Source: Neoscytalidium dimidiatum
Lineage: Eukaryota > Ascomycota > Dothideomycetes > Botryosphaeriales > Botryosphaeriaceae
Direction: 5' to 3'
DNA length: 64,000 nucleotides
Assembly: GCA_037367355.1 (NCBI GenBank)
Contig: CM074706.1
Coordinates: 1,904,863-1,968,862, forward strand
The notes below the pieces were generated by a model. That model did no database searches and was not told where the DNA came from. It saw nothing but the letters and a program-made list of their open reading frames with translations. Of the stretch, positions 34,287 to 45,697 are shown piece by piece. How positions within the stretch are numbered: position 1 is the stretch's first letter; each line of letters starts with the position of its first letter. The position numbers and the translations under genes are program-made.

Positions 34287-36638
34287 CTATCTCCTGCCGT
34301 AGAACAGCGCGTCCGGCCTGTCCAGCACCCACTTGGCCACCCTGTTACGCAGCTCGTTCCACTCCTTGAACCGCCGGATCTCGACGTCCGTGACCACTCC
34401 AGTGTACACTACGCATGGATGCGACGCCGCCATCTTCCACATCTCCTCCATCGCCATGATCCCGCTCTCCGCAACCCCGTACAGTTCCTCGAACACAAGA
34501 GAAGACTGCATGCGCACCCACCCAGCATACAATGATGGGGAGGATGATGTGCCGCTGGCCGCTGAGGGACTGCATCGTGCGAAATCGGCGTCGATGGCCA
34601 GCACCCACGGCTCGAAATCGGTTGGCATTGCGCCTAACGCGCTACTACGCGTGCTAGACATGGTCATGATGCCTGAGTGTCCATCTGTGCGGTGCCTTTC
34701 CGCATACGCAAGCGCTGCCTCTGCCGGAAGATGCTGAGGGAACCAGGCATTGGCTGCGTGCGGATCGATGACAAGGAAGACATCGCTACGAATACCTGGC
34801 TTTAGCTGTCCGCTTTCGCGCAAAGACTGGAAATGCCTGCTTGGGAGTTAGCACTATACGCGTGACTGGTCCGGCAAAAAGGAAACACTATACACCAGCT
34901 GACAGGAGGGGTGACGAATTGACGCATTCCGGCTGAGCTGAGGTAAGAAATCGACTGGGGGTCAACTTACATTCGATAGTTCTCGACGCCGGTGCCGGCC
35001 ATCTCCACCCATTGCAGCTTGGCCTTGGGTTTGATCTGCTCCGCACCGGCCATCCCCTCTCCCCAGTTCATTAAGTCCCCAGTGATCCCTTTCTCCAGTT
35101 TCTCCCACGCGACACCTTCATATTCTTTCCATCGATACGCAACAAATCCGAACTCGTTCATCGCTCCGTGGGTATTGCCCTCTGCTTTCTCAAGGTGCGC
35201 TGCAAGCTTCTGCACCCATGGCTCTGGCTTCTCCTCTCTCGGTGGTGGACCGAATAGTTTAGATCGTTTATTCGGGTCCTTGCCTCTCACTCCCTTGTTG
35301 GCCTCTGCCTGATCGTGCAGAACCATGAAGTGCTCAAGCTGCAATGGGAATGGCCCAACACCCATGGCGTGCCTCATCTGCGTGATCCCGTTCGCGAAGA
35401 TGCCCACCCCCTGTTCAGCAAAGCTCCGCATGCTCGCCCTCTGCTCCTCAAACTTCTTCGGCGAGGGGGTTGCCTGCTCAGGAACATTGGCGGAACTCTT
35501 CGTGAATCCATATCGCGATATCCGGAAATAGGAATCGACGTCACGCTCCATGTCGATGAGCTTTGCTAGACGTGAGCATATTTTAGTGTTTTCGGAATCT
35601 GGCTGGGCCCCTTGTGCTTTCATATCGTCAAAGCGGTCTCCCTGAACTTTACGCATCGCGTTGATGCGGCCGACGATCCAACTGTGGGCGCGGGTTGGAA
35701 CTTCGATGAACAGTGCTCTGCTCACAGTTAGCAATCGCCAAATCAGCCGCCAGCCGCGTGTAAACACACTTCGTATACTCGTCCCATAAATCCATTAGCC
35801 GGACCTCCGGCTCCTTTGCCCGTGCCCTCGCCTCGTTCAATCCCTTCTCAAACCCACGCAAGTCTTCGGTGATGCGATTGTGCAAGATACGCATCACCTG
35901 CTGGACCTTTGGGTCATTCAAGTACTCAAACACCGCCAGCGTCTTCGAAAGCAGCTCAAGCGCCTCGTACTCGTACTCCGGCGAGCTGAGCTTCCGCCGC
36001 TCCCAGCGCTGCGTCGACATGGGCATGATGCCCGCCCAGATCTGCGCCCTCATCAGCACAGTCCCATTCCTCCAAAAGGAAAAAGCCAAAAGGAAAAAAA
36101 AAAAAAAAGAAAAGGAACAAATGCCAAACGCAACATCCAATCAACCCACCTTATCCTTCAACAGCCTCACCGCCCGATGCAACCACACCCGCCTCTCCCC
36201 TCCGCGTTCCCCCTCCCCGCTCAACTCCTCCACCTCCCGAAAACACGCCCCCTCCGCAACCCACCCCTCCCACGCGTCCACCCTCCGCCACACCCACTCC
36301 TCCAACCTCGCCCCCTCGCCCTCACTCAACGTCCTCCCCCCCTTCGCCCCGCCTCCAGGCATCTCCCCGCCCCTCGCCGCCGCCGTGACGAACCCCCCCA
36401 GCAACCCGCGAACCTCGAGCACCGCATCCTCCGCGTAGTTGCTCTCGCGGTAGAACGGGTCCTCGGCGACCTCGGCCCGCGAGAGGCCGTGGTACACGCG
36501 CGGCGCGCCGTATCCGATCGCGGAGTCGTAGACGGAGAGGAGCGGGGGTTTGTGGTGCCGCGTCGTCGCGGTGAGGCGGTGGAAGGGGGTGTAGGGGGGG
36601 AGGGGCTGGGGTGGGTGGTTGGGGATGGGGTTGGGCAT
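34287..36638 (-). CDS. 685-aa protein of unknown function
   Basis: Four exons, 36638-36150, 36041-35770, 35717-34971 and 34836-34287, give 685 aa. Introns are 108, 52 and 134 nt; the 52-nt one has a textbook TGCTAAC branch site. The N-terminus is Pro-rich (MPNPIPNHPPQPLPPYTPFH), followed by SVYDSAIGYGAPRVYHGLS. The middle is helical and charged (LLSKTLAVFEYLNDPKVQQV). A central stretch reads ALFIEVPTRAHSWIVGRINA. No membrane segment or known catalytic motif is visible. Intron structure, codon use and long open exons argue that it is a real gene, probably conserved among filamentous fungi. I do not recognise the family and assign no function. Confidence 0.78.
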
Positions 36639-37523
36639 GTTTTTTTTGGTGAGAGGAGGGATTGGGATGGAGTTGGGGGGGGGTGTTTTTTTTTTTTCCC
36701 CTTTGGTGGTGGGACGGCACGTGAGGACGTGTTTTGGGTACGCGTTTGGGTGGCTGCGGGTGCGGGTAATGTGCTTGTTCTCTTGTGATGGCTGGACCCT
36801 GCGGTCGAGGGGTTGCGTCGTAGGTTGGCGTGGACGCTGTTGAATTGGTTGGATTGCGCGTGGAATATGGTGAATGATAAAAGTGCGCAGTGGGAAGGGC
36901 AGAGAGAGCGGCGCGCGTCGAGTAGAGTGAGGAAAAGGAGACGCGAAAGCACGATAAATAACTATTTTAAGCGCGCGTAGGATTGTAGTGTCTATGGTGG
37001 CGTCGTTGCAGCCTGCGCCTGCCTGCCGTTTTGGGGTGTGGTGCCTGGCGCCCGCGGGGACCGTGCGGCTGCTCGTTCAGGCAGCTGTGCCGCCAGACGA
37101 AGTCAAGGCATCATGGATATATTCTGGCAATGAGTGTTCAAGAATGAGAGTTCATCTGCCAGTGATGTGGCTAAGGGACCTATGCACGATATCCTTCCCA
37201 AGCTTCATGACGCGTCTTTCCGCAATGGCCCGGTAGCAGGATACTGTCCACTCCTGCCGCGGAAGTTCACAACCGCAAATGTTCGCGTGAACATTTCCCC
37301 CCCAAAAAAAAAAAAAAAAAAAAGAACATGACGTATGTATTGCGTCTGTATTGATTTTCAAAAAATAATCCGCTCCCACACGCTGCTTGCTAGAAGATAG
37401 GAGAGATCCGGAATTTGAGACATGCTTTGTGTTGGGTGGATCGCGTTTGTTGAGAGGGCAACCTCATTCCCATGTATGAGGACGTAAGGTTTGAAATAGT
37501 CTTTCTTAAAGAGCGGCTATTAT
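36639..37523. other. intergenic, homopolymer-rich
   Basis: Promoter side of the 685-aa gene, with T runs near 36640 and 36687 and an A19 run near 37304-37322. No gene supported. Confidence 0.5.
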
Positions 37524-37970
37524 CTAGACGTATGATAGAGCTGCGTAAGCTTTAGTCCCCGTTGCATATACGATATTTCTCGAGTTAACATCAATAACCA
37601 TTAGCCCTCGAATCACTCTATTCACATCTGCATCGACGATGTCTAAGCCCGCGTGCATTTCTTTCCTCCATTCGGATAGCCAGCGCCGCATGAGATTATT
37701 GTCCGCATAGCAGCTGCGAATCGCTGATACAGCCTGACCTCTGCGTGGCCGAAAATCCACCAAGTTGCCCATCGCCCAAGATCCTTTAGTTATCCCGAGT
37801 TCATTTGAAAACCCGGCTTCCGTGTTTTGGGGCTACAAAGTAAACCCGATGCCCCAGTATGGTCTCTTCGATCTCTTTTGGTATATCTGCAAAGCCCATA
37901 TCGCGGTAGAAAATCTCTTTGGTAAAGCCATCAAGTTGATTCCGGCTGCTGTGGACCACCCGCCGTGCGA
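37524..37970 (-). pseudogene. HET-domain gene relic
   Basis: An 82-codon minus-strand frame ends RGLMVIDVNSRNIVYATG, then AYAALSYV, then a stop. In heterokaryon-incompatibility (HET) proteins this point reads ALSY.WG, so the tryptophan TGG has become TAG, a RIP-compatible change. Upstream (about 37800-37945), in a different frame, GFTKEIFYRDMGFADIPKEI and YFVAPKHGSRVF remain, and stops separate them from the HET start. The rest of the HET domain is not recognisable downstream. HET proteins trigger cell death between incompatible strains; this copy cannot. Confidence 0.7.
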
Positions 37971-38950
37971 TTCCGATACTGGTCGAGACCTGGCAGATCG
38001 GACATCAGAGACTTCGGTCTACGACGGAAACGATGCGTTCCCACTACACTACCCTCCGGATAGAGCTCTCTGAGAAATTCCTCGAGCCCACGAACCTGGA
38101 ATTATACAGCTGAAGTCGATCTTCTCACACTCAGGGCATGATGAGATGAATGTTGGTCCCCATCCACAAGCTTTCGTAGGTGGAGCATCGCTGTAGAGGG
38201 AGTAAAGCCTTGCTCGAATGCAGTCTCTAAAATTCTACACGACTCGCTGCGCCTGGATGCACACAAGCTGATTAGGGAGGACTCTGATCTCGAGCGTTTC
38301 GGTATCTTCCAGATTTCGTTCGAATTTATGCAACAGTCAGCCAGACTAAAAGTTATGCTAGAAACATATTGCGTGCTTGACTATTCTTTATTCTCTCATC
38401 ACTTGCCTACAACTGGCTAAGGTGGTAAAAAAGGGTCTACAGGAACCCACTGTTCGTTGCACGTAGCTAAGAGAGTTTTGTTAGTTGAGAGCTGCTGGAC
38501 AAACGCAACCGTGGCACGAGAACGCGATGAACTCTTAACATGAATGATCGACGCACGCGACACGTGTCGACGTCGTTACTTATATTCGCCTCACATAAGC
38601 TACGCCCAATATATCTCAAATAGGCGCGATTGTGGTCATGCTGAGGGTGGATACTATTACATTGGCAGAGGCTGGAAGGCCGGAGTAGAAGCATATCTTT
38701 CGACGGAGCACAGCTACAAAAAGTTCCACGAGGCTTTCAAACAACAACTCATATGACCGGATAGATTCAGAGCCGGGTTATGATAATGCTATTACCATTA
38801 GAATTGAAGTTCTTCGAAGGTGCAGAGAGCGAGCCTCGCTGTCCACCAGTCGAAGACTCCAAGAAAGTAGCGGTTCGTACATGGAATGAGCATGCCTCCA
38901 GACCACGAACCAAGGAAAGAGGGTATAACGGAAAAGGTGCATCGCAACGT
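37971..38950. other. gene-free stretch
   Basis: About 1 kb. The left part may hold more of the decayed HET gene, but I could not align it. No other gene supported. Confidence 0.45.
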
Positions 38951-40532
38951 CTACGCCGCAACCGGCTTCACCGACTGCGGGTTATGGAAAACATCGTTCG
39001 GATCGATCTCAGCCTTGATCCTCTCCAGCCGCGGCAGATTCGAGCCCCAATACTGCTGCTGGCCGTCCGGCAGCGCGGGATCGACGTAGCCCGGATACGC
39101 ACCGCTCACGCCGGGCACGTTCTGGGCGATCAGGTCGTTCACGCCGTCCAGGAAGTCGCGCGTCTTCTGGTCGACGCTGCCGATGTCGACGGCGTAGCTC
39201 TGCAGGAAGTAGACGGTGTCGCGCAGGCTGTACGCGGCAGCGTCGAGCGGGACGTCGTTGATGGCGCCGCCGGCGAGGTCGAAGATGATGAACCAGATGA
39301 GGCTGCCGGTGTCGACCTTGTCGAGGTACTGGAAGAGGGCGTCGATGGCGGCGTCGTTCATGAGGGTCTTGGGCGTGAAGGTCAGGCTCTTGGAGTAGAA
39401 GGAGGCGGGGATGCCTCCGGTGATCTGCAGGCCGAAGTCGTTGGCCCACTCGCCGACGGCGCCGACGAGGCTGTCGACCAGGGTGACGTTCAGGTCGGCG
39501 CGGTCGCCGAGCGCGCCGCGCAGGTTGAGGGCGTCGAACTCGGGCCGGCCGCCGAAGAAGGTGCCGGAGATGGAGATGCCGCCGTCGAAGATGGTCAGCA
39601 CCGAGGCGAACTTGCGGGACAGGCCAGGGTCGGAGACGAGCTGGTTCCAGGCCTTGAAGGTGTCGGCGAGCACGTCCGGGGTGCCGACGGTGATGTTGTA
39701 GCTGTACTGCACCATCTCGCCCGGCTCCGGCGACGTCTGGAACTTGAACTCGGTCACGACGCCGAAGCTGGCGCCCGCCCCGCGCACGGCGAAGAAGACG
39801 TCCGGGTTCTCGCTGGCCGAGGCGCGGATGATGGACGAGTTGGCCAGCACGACCTCGACCTCGACGATCTGATCGGCAGCGGTGCCGAGCTCCCTGCCCT
39901 GCGGCCCCAGCCCTCCGATGGTTGCATGGCCCCCGATGCCCACCTGGGGTGCAACGCCCTGCAGGGAAAAGTCGTTAGCGAATGCAACCGTGGCGGATCG
40001 CTTTATGCGATTACACACCTTGGCGATCACACGGCCTCCTGCATCGTGCATCCGGTCCGTCACGTCCTCGAGGAGGGTGCCGGCTCCGACTGTTGCGATC
40101 CAGGTACTCTCGTCCATGGAGAACTGCTGGAAATGCTTCATGTCGATCACCACCGCCGACGAATTGGCGCCGCCGAGACCTGCATGGCGTGAGCGTTTTG
40201 CGCCTTGTCTCACTTTCGTTTGGACTTCCGGCTCGGACAGGTGAACAGCACTTACAGTAGTTCCCGTAGCTGTGACCACCACTTCTCGCCTGGACCTTGT
40301 GATCGTACTGTGCCGCACAGGCGACGACGCCGGCCACCTGGTCTGTGCTGTTTGGATAGGTGATGGCTGCGGGAGTGACGGGAATGTCCAGGTTGTAGGG
40401 CTTCACGTCGGTGACTTGGTAGAGCAGGTCACTGGGAAATGCTACGTTGGCGTCGTTGCCGCCGACGGCGGTGAGCAGGCATGACTGGAGGTCAGGAGTA
40501 GAGGCGGCGGCAGACGATGCTTGTTGTCCCAT
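38951..40532 (-). CDS. FAD-linked oxidoreductase, AA7/BBE type
   Basis: Berberine-bridge/glucooligosaccharide-oxidase-like flavoprotein, 481 aa, from exons 40532-40256, 40179-40019 and 39958-38951. The FAD-binding motif RSGGHSYGNY carries His87, the usual covalent FAD site. The second attachment region, normally G-T-C-P-x-V-G-I, reads GVAPQVGIGGH, so the Cys is replaced by Ala and the flavin is probably linked once. The C-terminal BBE motif is intact: YWGSNLPRLERIK and DPNDVFHNPQSV. Intron 2 (60 nt, CGCTAAC branch, TTTTCCCTGCAG) has no stop and keeps frame, so retaining it would add 20 residues. There is no signal peptide; the start MGQQASS fits an N-myristoylation signal. Such enzymes oxidise sugars or secondary metabolites with O2; the substrate is unknown. 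Confidence 0.9.
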
Positions 40533-41545
40533 GGCGGCCAGACGAGTGCTTCAACGACAGTGTCCAGCTGGAGGGAGGGGAAAAAAAAAAAAACACGGCT
40601 ACAGCGGAGACTTTAAACAAAAGAGCGAGTGGCTGAGTGGAGCCGGGAGTGAGGAGGGAGGGAGGGAGGGAGGGAGGAAGTGCAAATAAAGTGAGAGGGC
40701 AGCGGATGTGCCGGTGAGCGCCAGGTGATCAACGCGCTTGACATGTGGTGGAGTGGAAGGGCGGTGTTAAGCTCCAATACGACGCATCGATGGGGAAGAT
40801 CAGGAACAGGGCGCCCGAAAGGGGAGAGCGGTGACATGTGGGGGCATGGGTGAGAAAATAGGAAGGAGGGGCTATAAATCGCATGATAAACGACGGATTG
40901 GGGTCTGAAACGGGCTGTTGAGGCTTAAAACAGAGTTGTGAGCTGCTGTTGGCTGGCCGGCTGGTACTTGAAAGGCAGTAATATCGTGGGCCTTGTCGAG
41001 CCCGCACCGAAACAAGGCGACGATGCGGCGAAAGTTTTAAATGTGGCTGTGCCCATCATCGCTGCAGCAAGAGAGTTCCGGGAGGGACGGGCGGCTGTGG
41101 AGTGTACTATGTAAACAGGAGGCCAATGCGAGGTGGTCATGCTGCCGGCAGTTGAACTTCATGCGCACGAAGGTTGCGACCGTTGGTTGCCTGTCCGAGC
41201 CGGGGTTGAGCGCGTACAGCGATCATAGCCGCAGCGACGCCGGTGGCAAACATGGGCACCGCTGGGGTGGCCAGCTATATGGCGGTGCTGAAAGAGACTT
41301 TTGCAGGTAATTTGGTGGAGAGGGCGAAAGAGCGCTTGGTGGCGGGTGCGTGAGTTTGTCCGCCCGCCCCCTCCGGTTGGTCCGACCGGCGCCAGACGCG
41401 ACGTCGTCGTCCTCCCTGCAAATCCCCCCCCGTCGCTCATCGTTGTTTGACTGCTGGCAAACGACTGATGTCATCGACCACTCGACAGCCACACGCCTGA
41501 ATGGTGCGTTGTTCGTTTCGACACCGCGTCTCCCAACCAATCCCC
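40533..41545. other. intergenic with GGGA repeats
   Basis: Promoter side of the flavin oxidase. A purine run of GGGA/GAGG units lies at about 40650-40677 and an A12-13 run at about 40580. No gene supported. Confidence 0.5.
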
Positions 41546-42360
41546 TCAGCAGTATCGCTGCCATGGACAGCCAGGCCATGTGCATTCTCGGTAACTGCAG
41601 CTGACATTAGTTCCTCACGACCGCATGAAATAATGATTCGAGAGACGGCATACCGGCAACCATGTTGACATGTATTGCTCTGCGCTGAACTGGCGGTATA
41701 TCCCACACCCGGGGCCGCGCTTGGATAATTGACATTGACACCTTGGAGAGGCTGCTGATAAGGACCCATGTTATTCTGCGCATTCTGAGTTCCGTACATC
41801 GGTCCACTTTCCCCTTGATCGTGCCCATAGCCAGCTTGTGCATTCTGCGGGTTGCCGAATGGAGTCGTCCCAGAGAGTCCAAGGCCTGCATTTGGCTGTC
41901 CGGCCCCAAATGTTGGATCTGTCTGCCTTCGCCCAAGCAATGGGTATTGTTCTCGCCCTACCGGGGCCTGTACCTGATTGTACGGGTCGAATTGACCAGT
42001 CGGATTGCCATACAACGTCTGTGGTCGACTGCTTGTTGATACACTTCCGGGTGTCTGCATCTGGAAGTTGGCTGGCACGGTAGTCTGCGGCCCATGAATG
42101 TTGTAGGACTGGTAGAGGCGGCCGGCCATAACATCAGCATTCTGCGCTGGCACTTCACTAATGGCATTCGCTTTTCGCTTCTGCCAGAACCGAAGTCTCT
42201 TCTTTCCTTTATCCTCTAAGTATTCAAGCCCTTTCTCAATGCAGGTTTCCGGGATGCCCTGGCCTTGGCTCGGGTGAACTGGAGGTCCTTTACGCAGTCG
42301 CATGGCCACGTTTAGCGCACTGGCGGCTTCTGGGAACCCGAAATTGTCATCATTAGACAT
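41546..42360 (-). CDS. Gln/Gly-rich protein with Cys-rich tail
   Basis: Starts at ATG 42360. The N-terminal third is charged (ETCIEKGLEYLEDKGKKRLR). It is followed by a low-complexity region rich in Gln, Gly, Asn, Pro and Tyr (for example NPQNAQAGYGHDQGESGPMY), similar in composition to prion-like or scaffold segments. Read unspliced, the frame runs 307 aa to 41437 with an odd tail. A well-formed 53-nt intron (41601-41653, GTATGC donor, AACTAAT branch, TCAG acceptor) gives 253 aa ending at 41546 with a compact Cys-rich tail, CQHGCRCSYREC and CPWQRYC. I prefer the spliced form. The tail could bind metal or be lipidated. No family recognised. It shares a 503-bp divergent promoter region with the DUF6594 gene. 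Confidence 0.6.
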
Positions 42361-42863
42361 TTTAACGTAGGGTACTGGAAGCCGCTATCGCTTCTGTAAG
42401 TAGGGCCTGACAGCAGCGGATTAGCCAAGGCGCCCTGTTGCTTGGGAAATCAGGACTACTACGCCTAGAGTGCTTGGATGCAAGGAATGTATTCTGTCCG
42501 AAAAATCAGCCTGCTGCGCCGATTTGGCACATTTAATGTTTCTAGACCCCTTCAAAACTTCCTTTCTCTCGGAGAATTGCAGATCACCTTACCGCTGCAA
42601 TATGCCAAGTTGGACCTGCTTGTGGCGGGCGGAATCCGTTCTCCCCGAGATTGGTGAGTGAGGCAGTGCCGCAGCTGAGGGACCCCGCTTATCCCCTTAA
42701 AACTGAAGCTTGCTTCCAGAGCTGAAGGGCAGAGCCGCACTGGCTCACGTGGACGTTCCAGCTTCCCGCAACATGCCACATACACTGCATGTGCAAATAC
42801 GCACAAGTCATCTATTGGCTCCGAACTCTATGCCTTTTTTGCCTTCTTGAACTCCGCCCACCA
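42361..42863. promoter_or_regulatory. divergent intergenic promoter region
   Basis: 503 bp separate the start codons of a minus-strand gene (42360) and a plus-strand gene (42864). Both promoters must lie here. I recognise no specific operator. Confidence 0.5.
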
Positions 42864-44390
42864 ATGCAGCCAATAGACGATATTCCAGACGGCGAGGCCT
42901 TGCGGAGGCCGCATGCATGTCAGCCTTGGACACCGCTTTCATTCGTCAGCCTCACATCTACAGACACTCTGAAACATGTCAATAACTCATTTGAAGATAG
43001 GCCATTCCCTTTCGAATTCTTTTCACTGACTCCCGTCTTCCCCAGCTCAGCACGTTCAACAGTCCTCGACATGCTTCAGTAACAAGCCCGAACGGTCCAA
43101 ATACTCAAACGACTGATATTCTACCGCCACCGCCATCGGCTCGAATTGAATCGTCCCATTCTTCTCCTAACGGACACTCAATACAAAGCTTGAGCACTCC
43201 TACAACTCTCCCTGGCTTATCCAGCCCACCAATTAGTCCAGCTACAGCCTCGACGACTTATTTTCCCACCTCAAGCGGCCCCTTTTCCCGGCCTCACGCC
43301 TCAATATCTAACACGACACACGGGAGTGGTCCGAATAGTCACCGACGCCGACCGTCTCGATATATTCCACCGCTACCTGTCCGAGAAGCAGAAGCCTTCC
43401 GGCATATGGGGTACCAGGCATTTTCCAGCTTCCTCGCACCCGATGACGAGGCCCTTGTGGTTCGAAAGTTTAGTGCCGTGCATGTTCGGACAATCTTGAT
43501 GCTACAGGACGAGATAGTCCAGCTCGAAGAACAACTAGCAATTATGGATCACGACATCGAACAAACGGTGGTCGCGAAGGAGGATGAATATCTTATCCAC
43601 AACGGTAGCATCAGAGGAGACAAACAGTATCACACGAGCCGCTACAACCTTCTGCATCAGCTTGCGACTCTTTTGGAACAACATGGTACACACCTTGCAA
43701 TCATTACATGCAGTCATCTTAGTACTGACTCAATCACAGACCGGCTTGTTCTGAATTACTGCCAAATCAAAAATCAACCAAGGGCTTCAAACCGGACGCT
43801 AAAAAGTATAAAGGCTTGGCTCAAACGATATGACCAAGCCATAACTCCGCAAGAAACGGGATTCTTAGAAGAAGGAAAGGAAGACGATCTTATCGCAACA
43901 AAGGCCCGTGTCAAGAGCCCATTGAGAACCATGTTGGAAAACACAAGGTGGTTCCGTCGTGCGAAGCTTGTGCGCTTGCCAGTAAGTTCTTGCACAATTC
44001 GAGCTATGTGATCGGGCTGGCTAAGCCGATGCCTTATATTAGCCTATATATTCGTGCATACCGGGATGACGACCGTGCAATCTTCACCGACGACGAAAAA
44101 ATCGACATTGCACTAAATTCGGTCATATTGGGCTGCGGGATCTTCATGCTCTTGGTCCCTGCTTGGGGACTGAACTTTGTGGATTCGCACACTCTGCATC
44201 TTGCGATGATCACCGGATTCGTTGCCATATTCTTGGCGCTTCTACTTCTTGTTGGGCCATTCAAACCTTTCGAGACACTAGTAGGCACTGCTGCGTAAGT
44301 GTATCTATGAGCCAGAATATTTAAGCTATATTTTAAGATTTTAACAGGTACGGCGCCCTCTTAATGGTCTTCATGCAAGTCGACAAATAA
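42864..44390 (+). CDS. DUF6594-type membrane protein
   Basis: Five exons, 42864-42944, 43046-43685, 43740-43981, 44026-44294 and 44348-44390, give 424 aa. The N-terminal 120 residues are Ser/Pro/Thr-rich and disordered. Then comes AFRHMGYQAFSSFLAPDDEALVVRKF and an acidic coiled-coil-like stretch (LQDEIVQLEEQLAIMDHDIE), the conserved part of the fungal DUF6594 family. The C-terminus has two or three membrane segments (SVILGCGIFMLLVPAWGL, LHLAMITGFVAIFLALLLLV, YGALLMVFMQ). This DUF6594 layout (cytosolic N-terminus, C-terminal membrane segments) is common in filamentous fungi, sometimes near HET genes; function unknown. Exon 1 and the 44-nt third intron are the least certain parts. Confidence 0.75.
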
Positions 44391-45697
44391 GCCAACTCCC
44401 ATCTCTTCACTCCAAGACATGTCTGCGTATCTACTTCTATCCAGGATACTCTTCAAATAATACAGACAACTAGTGTATATCGTTGCGCTGCAGCATGTCC
44501 CACCTATTGCACTCATCACACGTCTGCTTGGTTCCGCGGACAGAATGACCCGACGCAAATTTTAGGACCTAAGTCGTCAGCTCTAAAGCGGACATTTCCT
44601 TTCAAAGCATCTGCATACCTCTGAGGGGTTCGAATTCTGCGTAATTTGATTTGATTTTCGAGCAGCATGAAATGCTACTTGCGTGTAATACTGGAGCTGA
44701 TCCAACACTATGATCTAGATTGTTATAGCTCTCGTATTGTATATAACCACACTCCTTAGAGAGTATTTTACCCTTCGTGGTCAACTCAAAGACTTCAAAC
44801 GCCAATAGTCTAGTACCAGAAAGTATGAAAAAGTATAGCAGGTGGAACTGGGTAGTGAACAAATGGAGTGTATGCGAGATATAAAACTGAGATTGGATGA
44901 ACCACCTCCGGCCTGCGAATATACTGCTTCAAGTTCCCGAGCGTGTGATCGATACAACTCTGGTCCCTCGGGTGGTTTCCCAGATGTCGAACCGGCAACG
45001 ATCCTGGGCCAACTCTCAAATTTGGATTCTGTCTCATGTGTGTCGCACCTTGCGGACTCCTCGCAGTGCGGGATACAGACAATCTATTCTAATCCGATAT
45101 CTTGAACGAACTTGGTGACGTGCAATAAGCACATCTGCAAAAGCGTTAGGCTGAAACCAGACTCTCATATGAAGACGATAACGCCAGCCGTTCCAAGCGG
45201 CGGACGAGAGGCGGTACTACTCCTATCGAGTCCGAGGTAGCAGATGACGGAACTGCTTTCAAGCCCGCTACCCGACTGTTTCCCGTACCCAAACGCTCAG
45301 CCCTTCCGACTGAACTGGCGGTTCTTGGACTAAACGAAGTAGACGTATTTCGAGAAAGCTTCTAGCCGTGCGCCACCTACTCAATATGTTTTTTACTGCA
45401 CTCCTGCCTCCAGCTTAAGCTCATGCCGGCAGCTAGTACAAGAACTCTATCGCATTTTTGGCTGATATGTACTTAGCTTGACAGTGCAAGCAAACGGTTC
45501 AGTGGTAGGATGTCAGTGTTCTTCTGATCGCCCGCGAACGCACTAGATTGTGGCCAATCAGAGAATAGAGAAAGGAAAAGAGGGCTGTTTACACAAAAGC
45601 ATAGGTCTTAGGGTCGCACTGGGTGAGTCTGTATCCTCTACTAACTCAGACGGCTATTATAAACGTGATATATGACAGAATGCCAGAATTCCTGCAT
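44391..45697. other. gene-free stretch
   Basis: About 1.3 kb. One plus-strand open stretch at about 45170-45365 has protein-like composition but no start, family or splice support. The right end is the 3' flank of the SRPBCC gene at 45698. Confidence 0.45.

Noticed and set aside
44600..44680. GGTTCGAATTC resembling a tRNA B box
   Set aside because: No matching A box, anticodon arm or acceptor stem could be folded around it.
45170..45365. Plus-strand open stretch with protein-like composition
   Set aside because: No start codon, family resemblance or splice support; too short to call a gene or relic.
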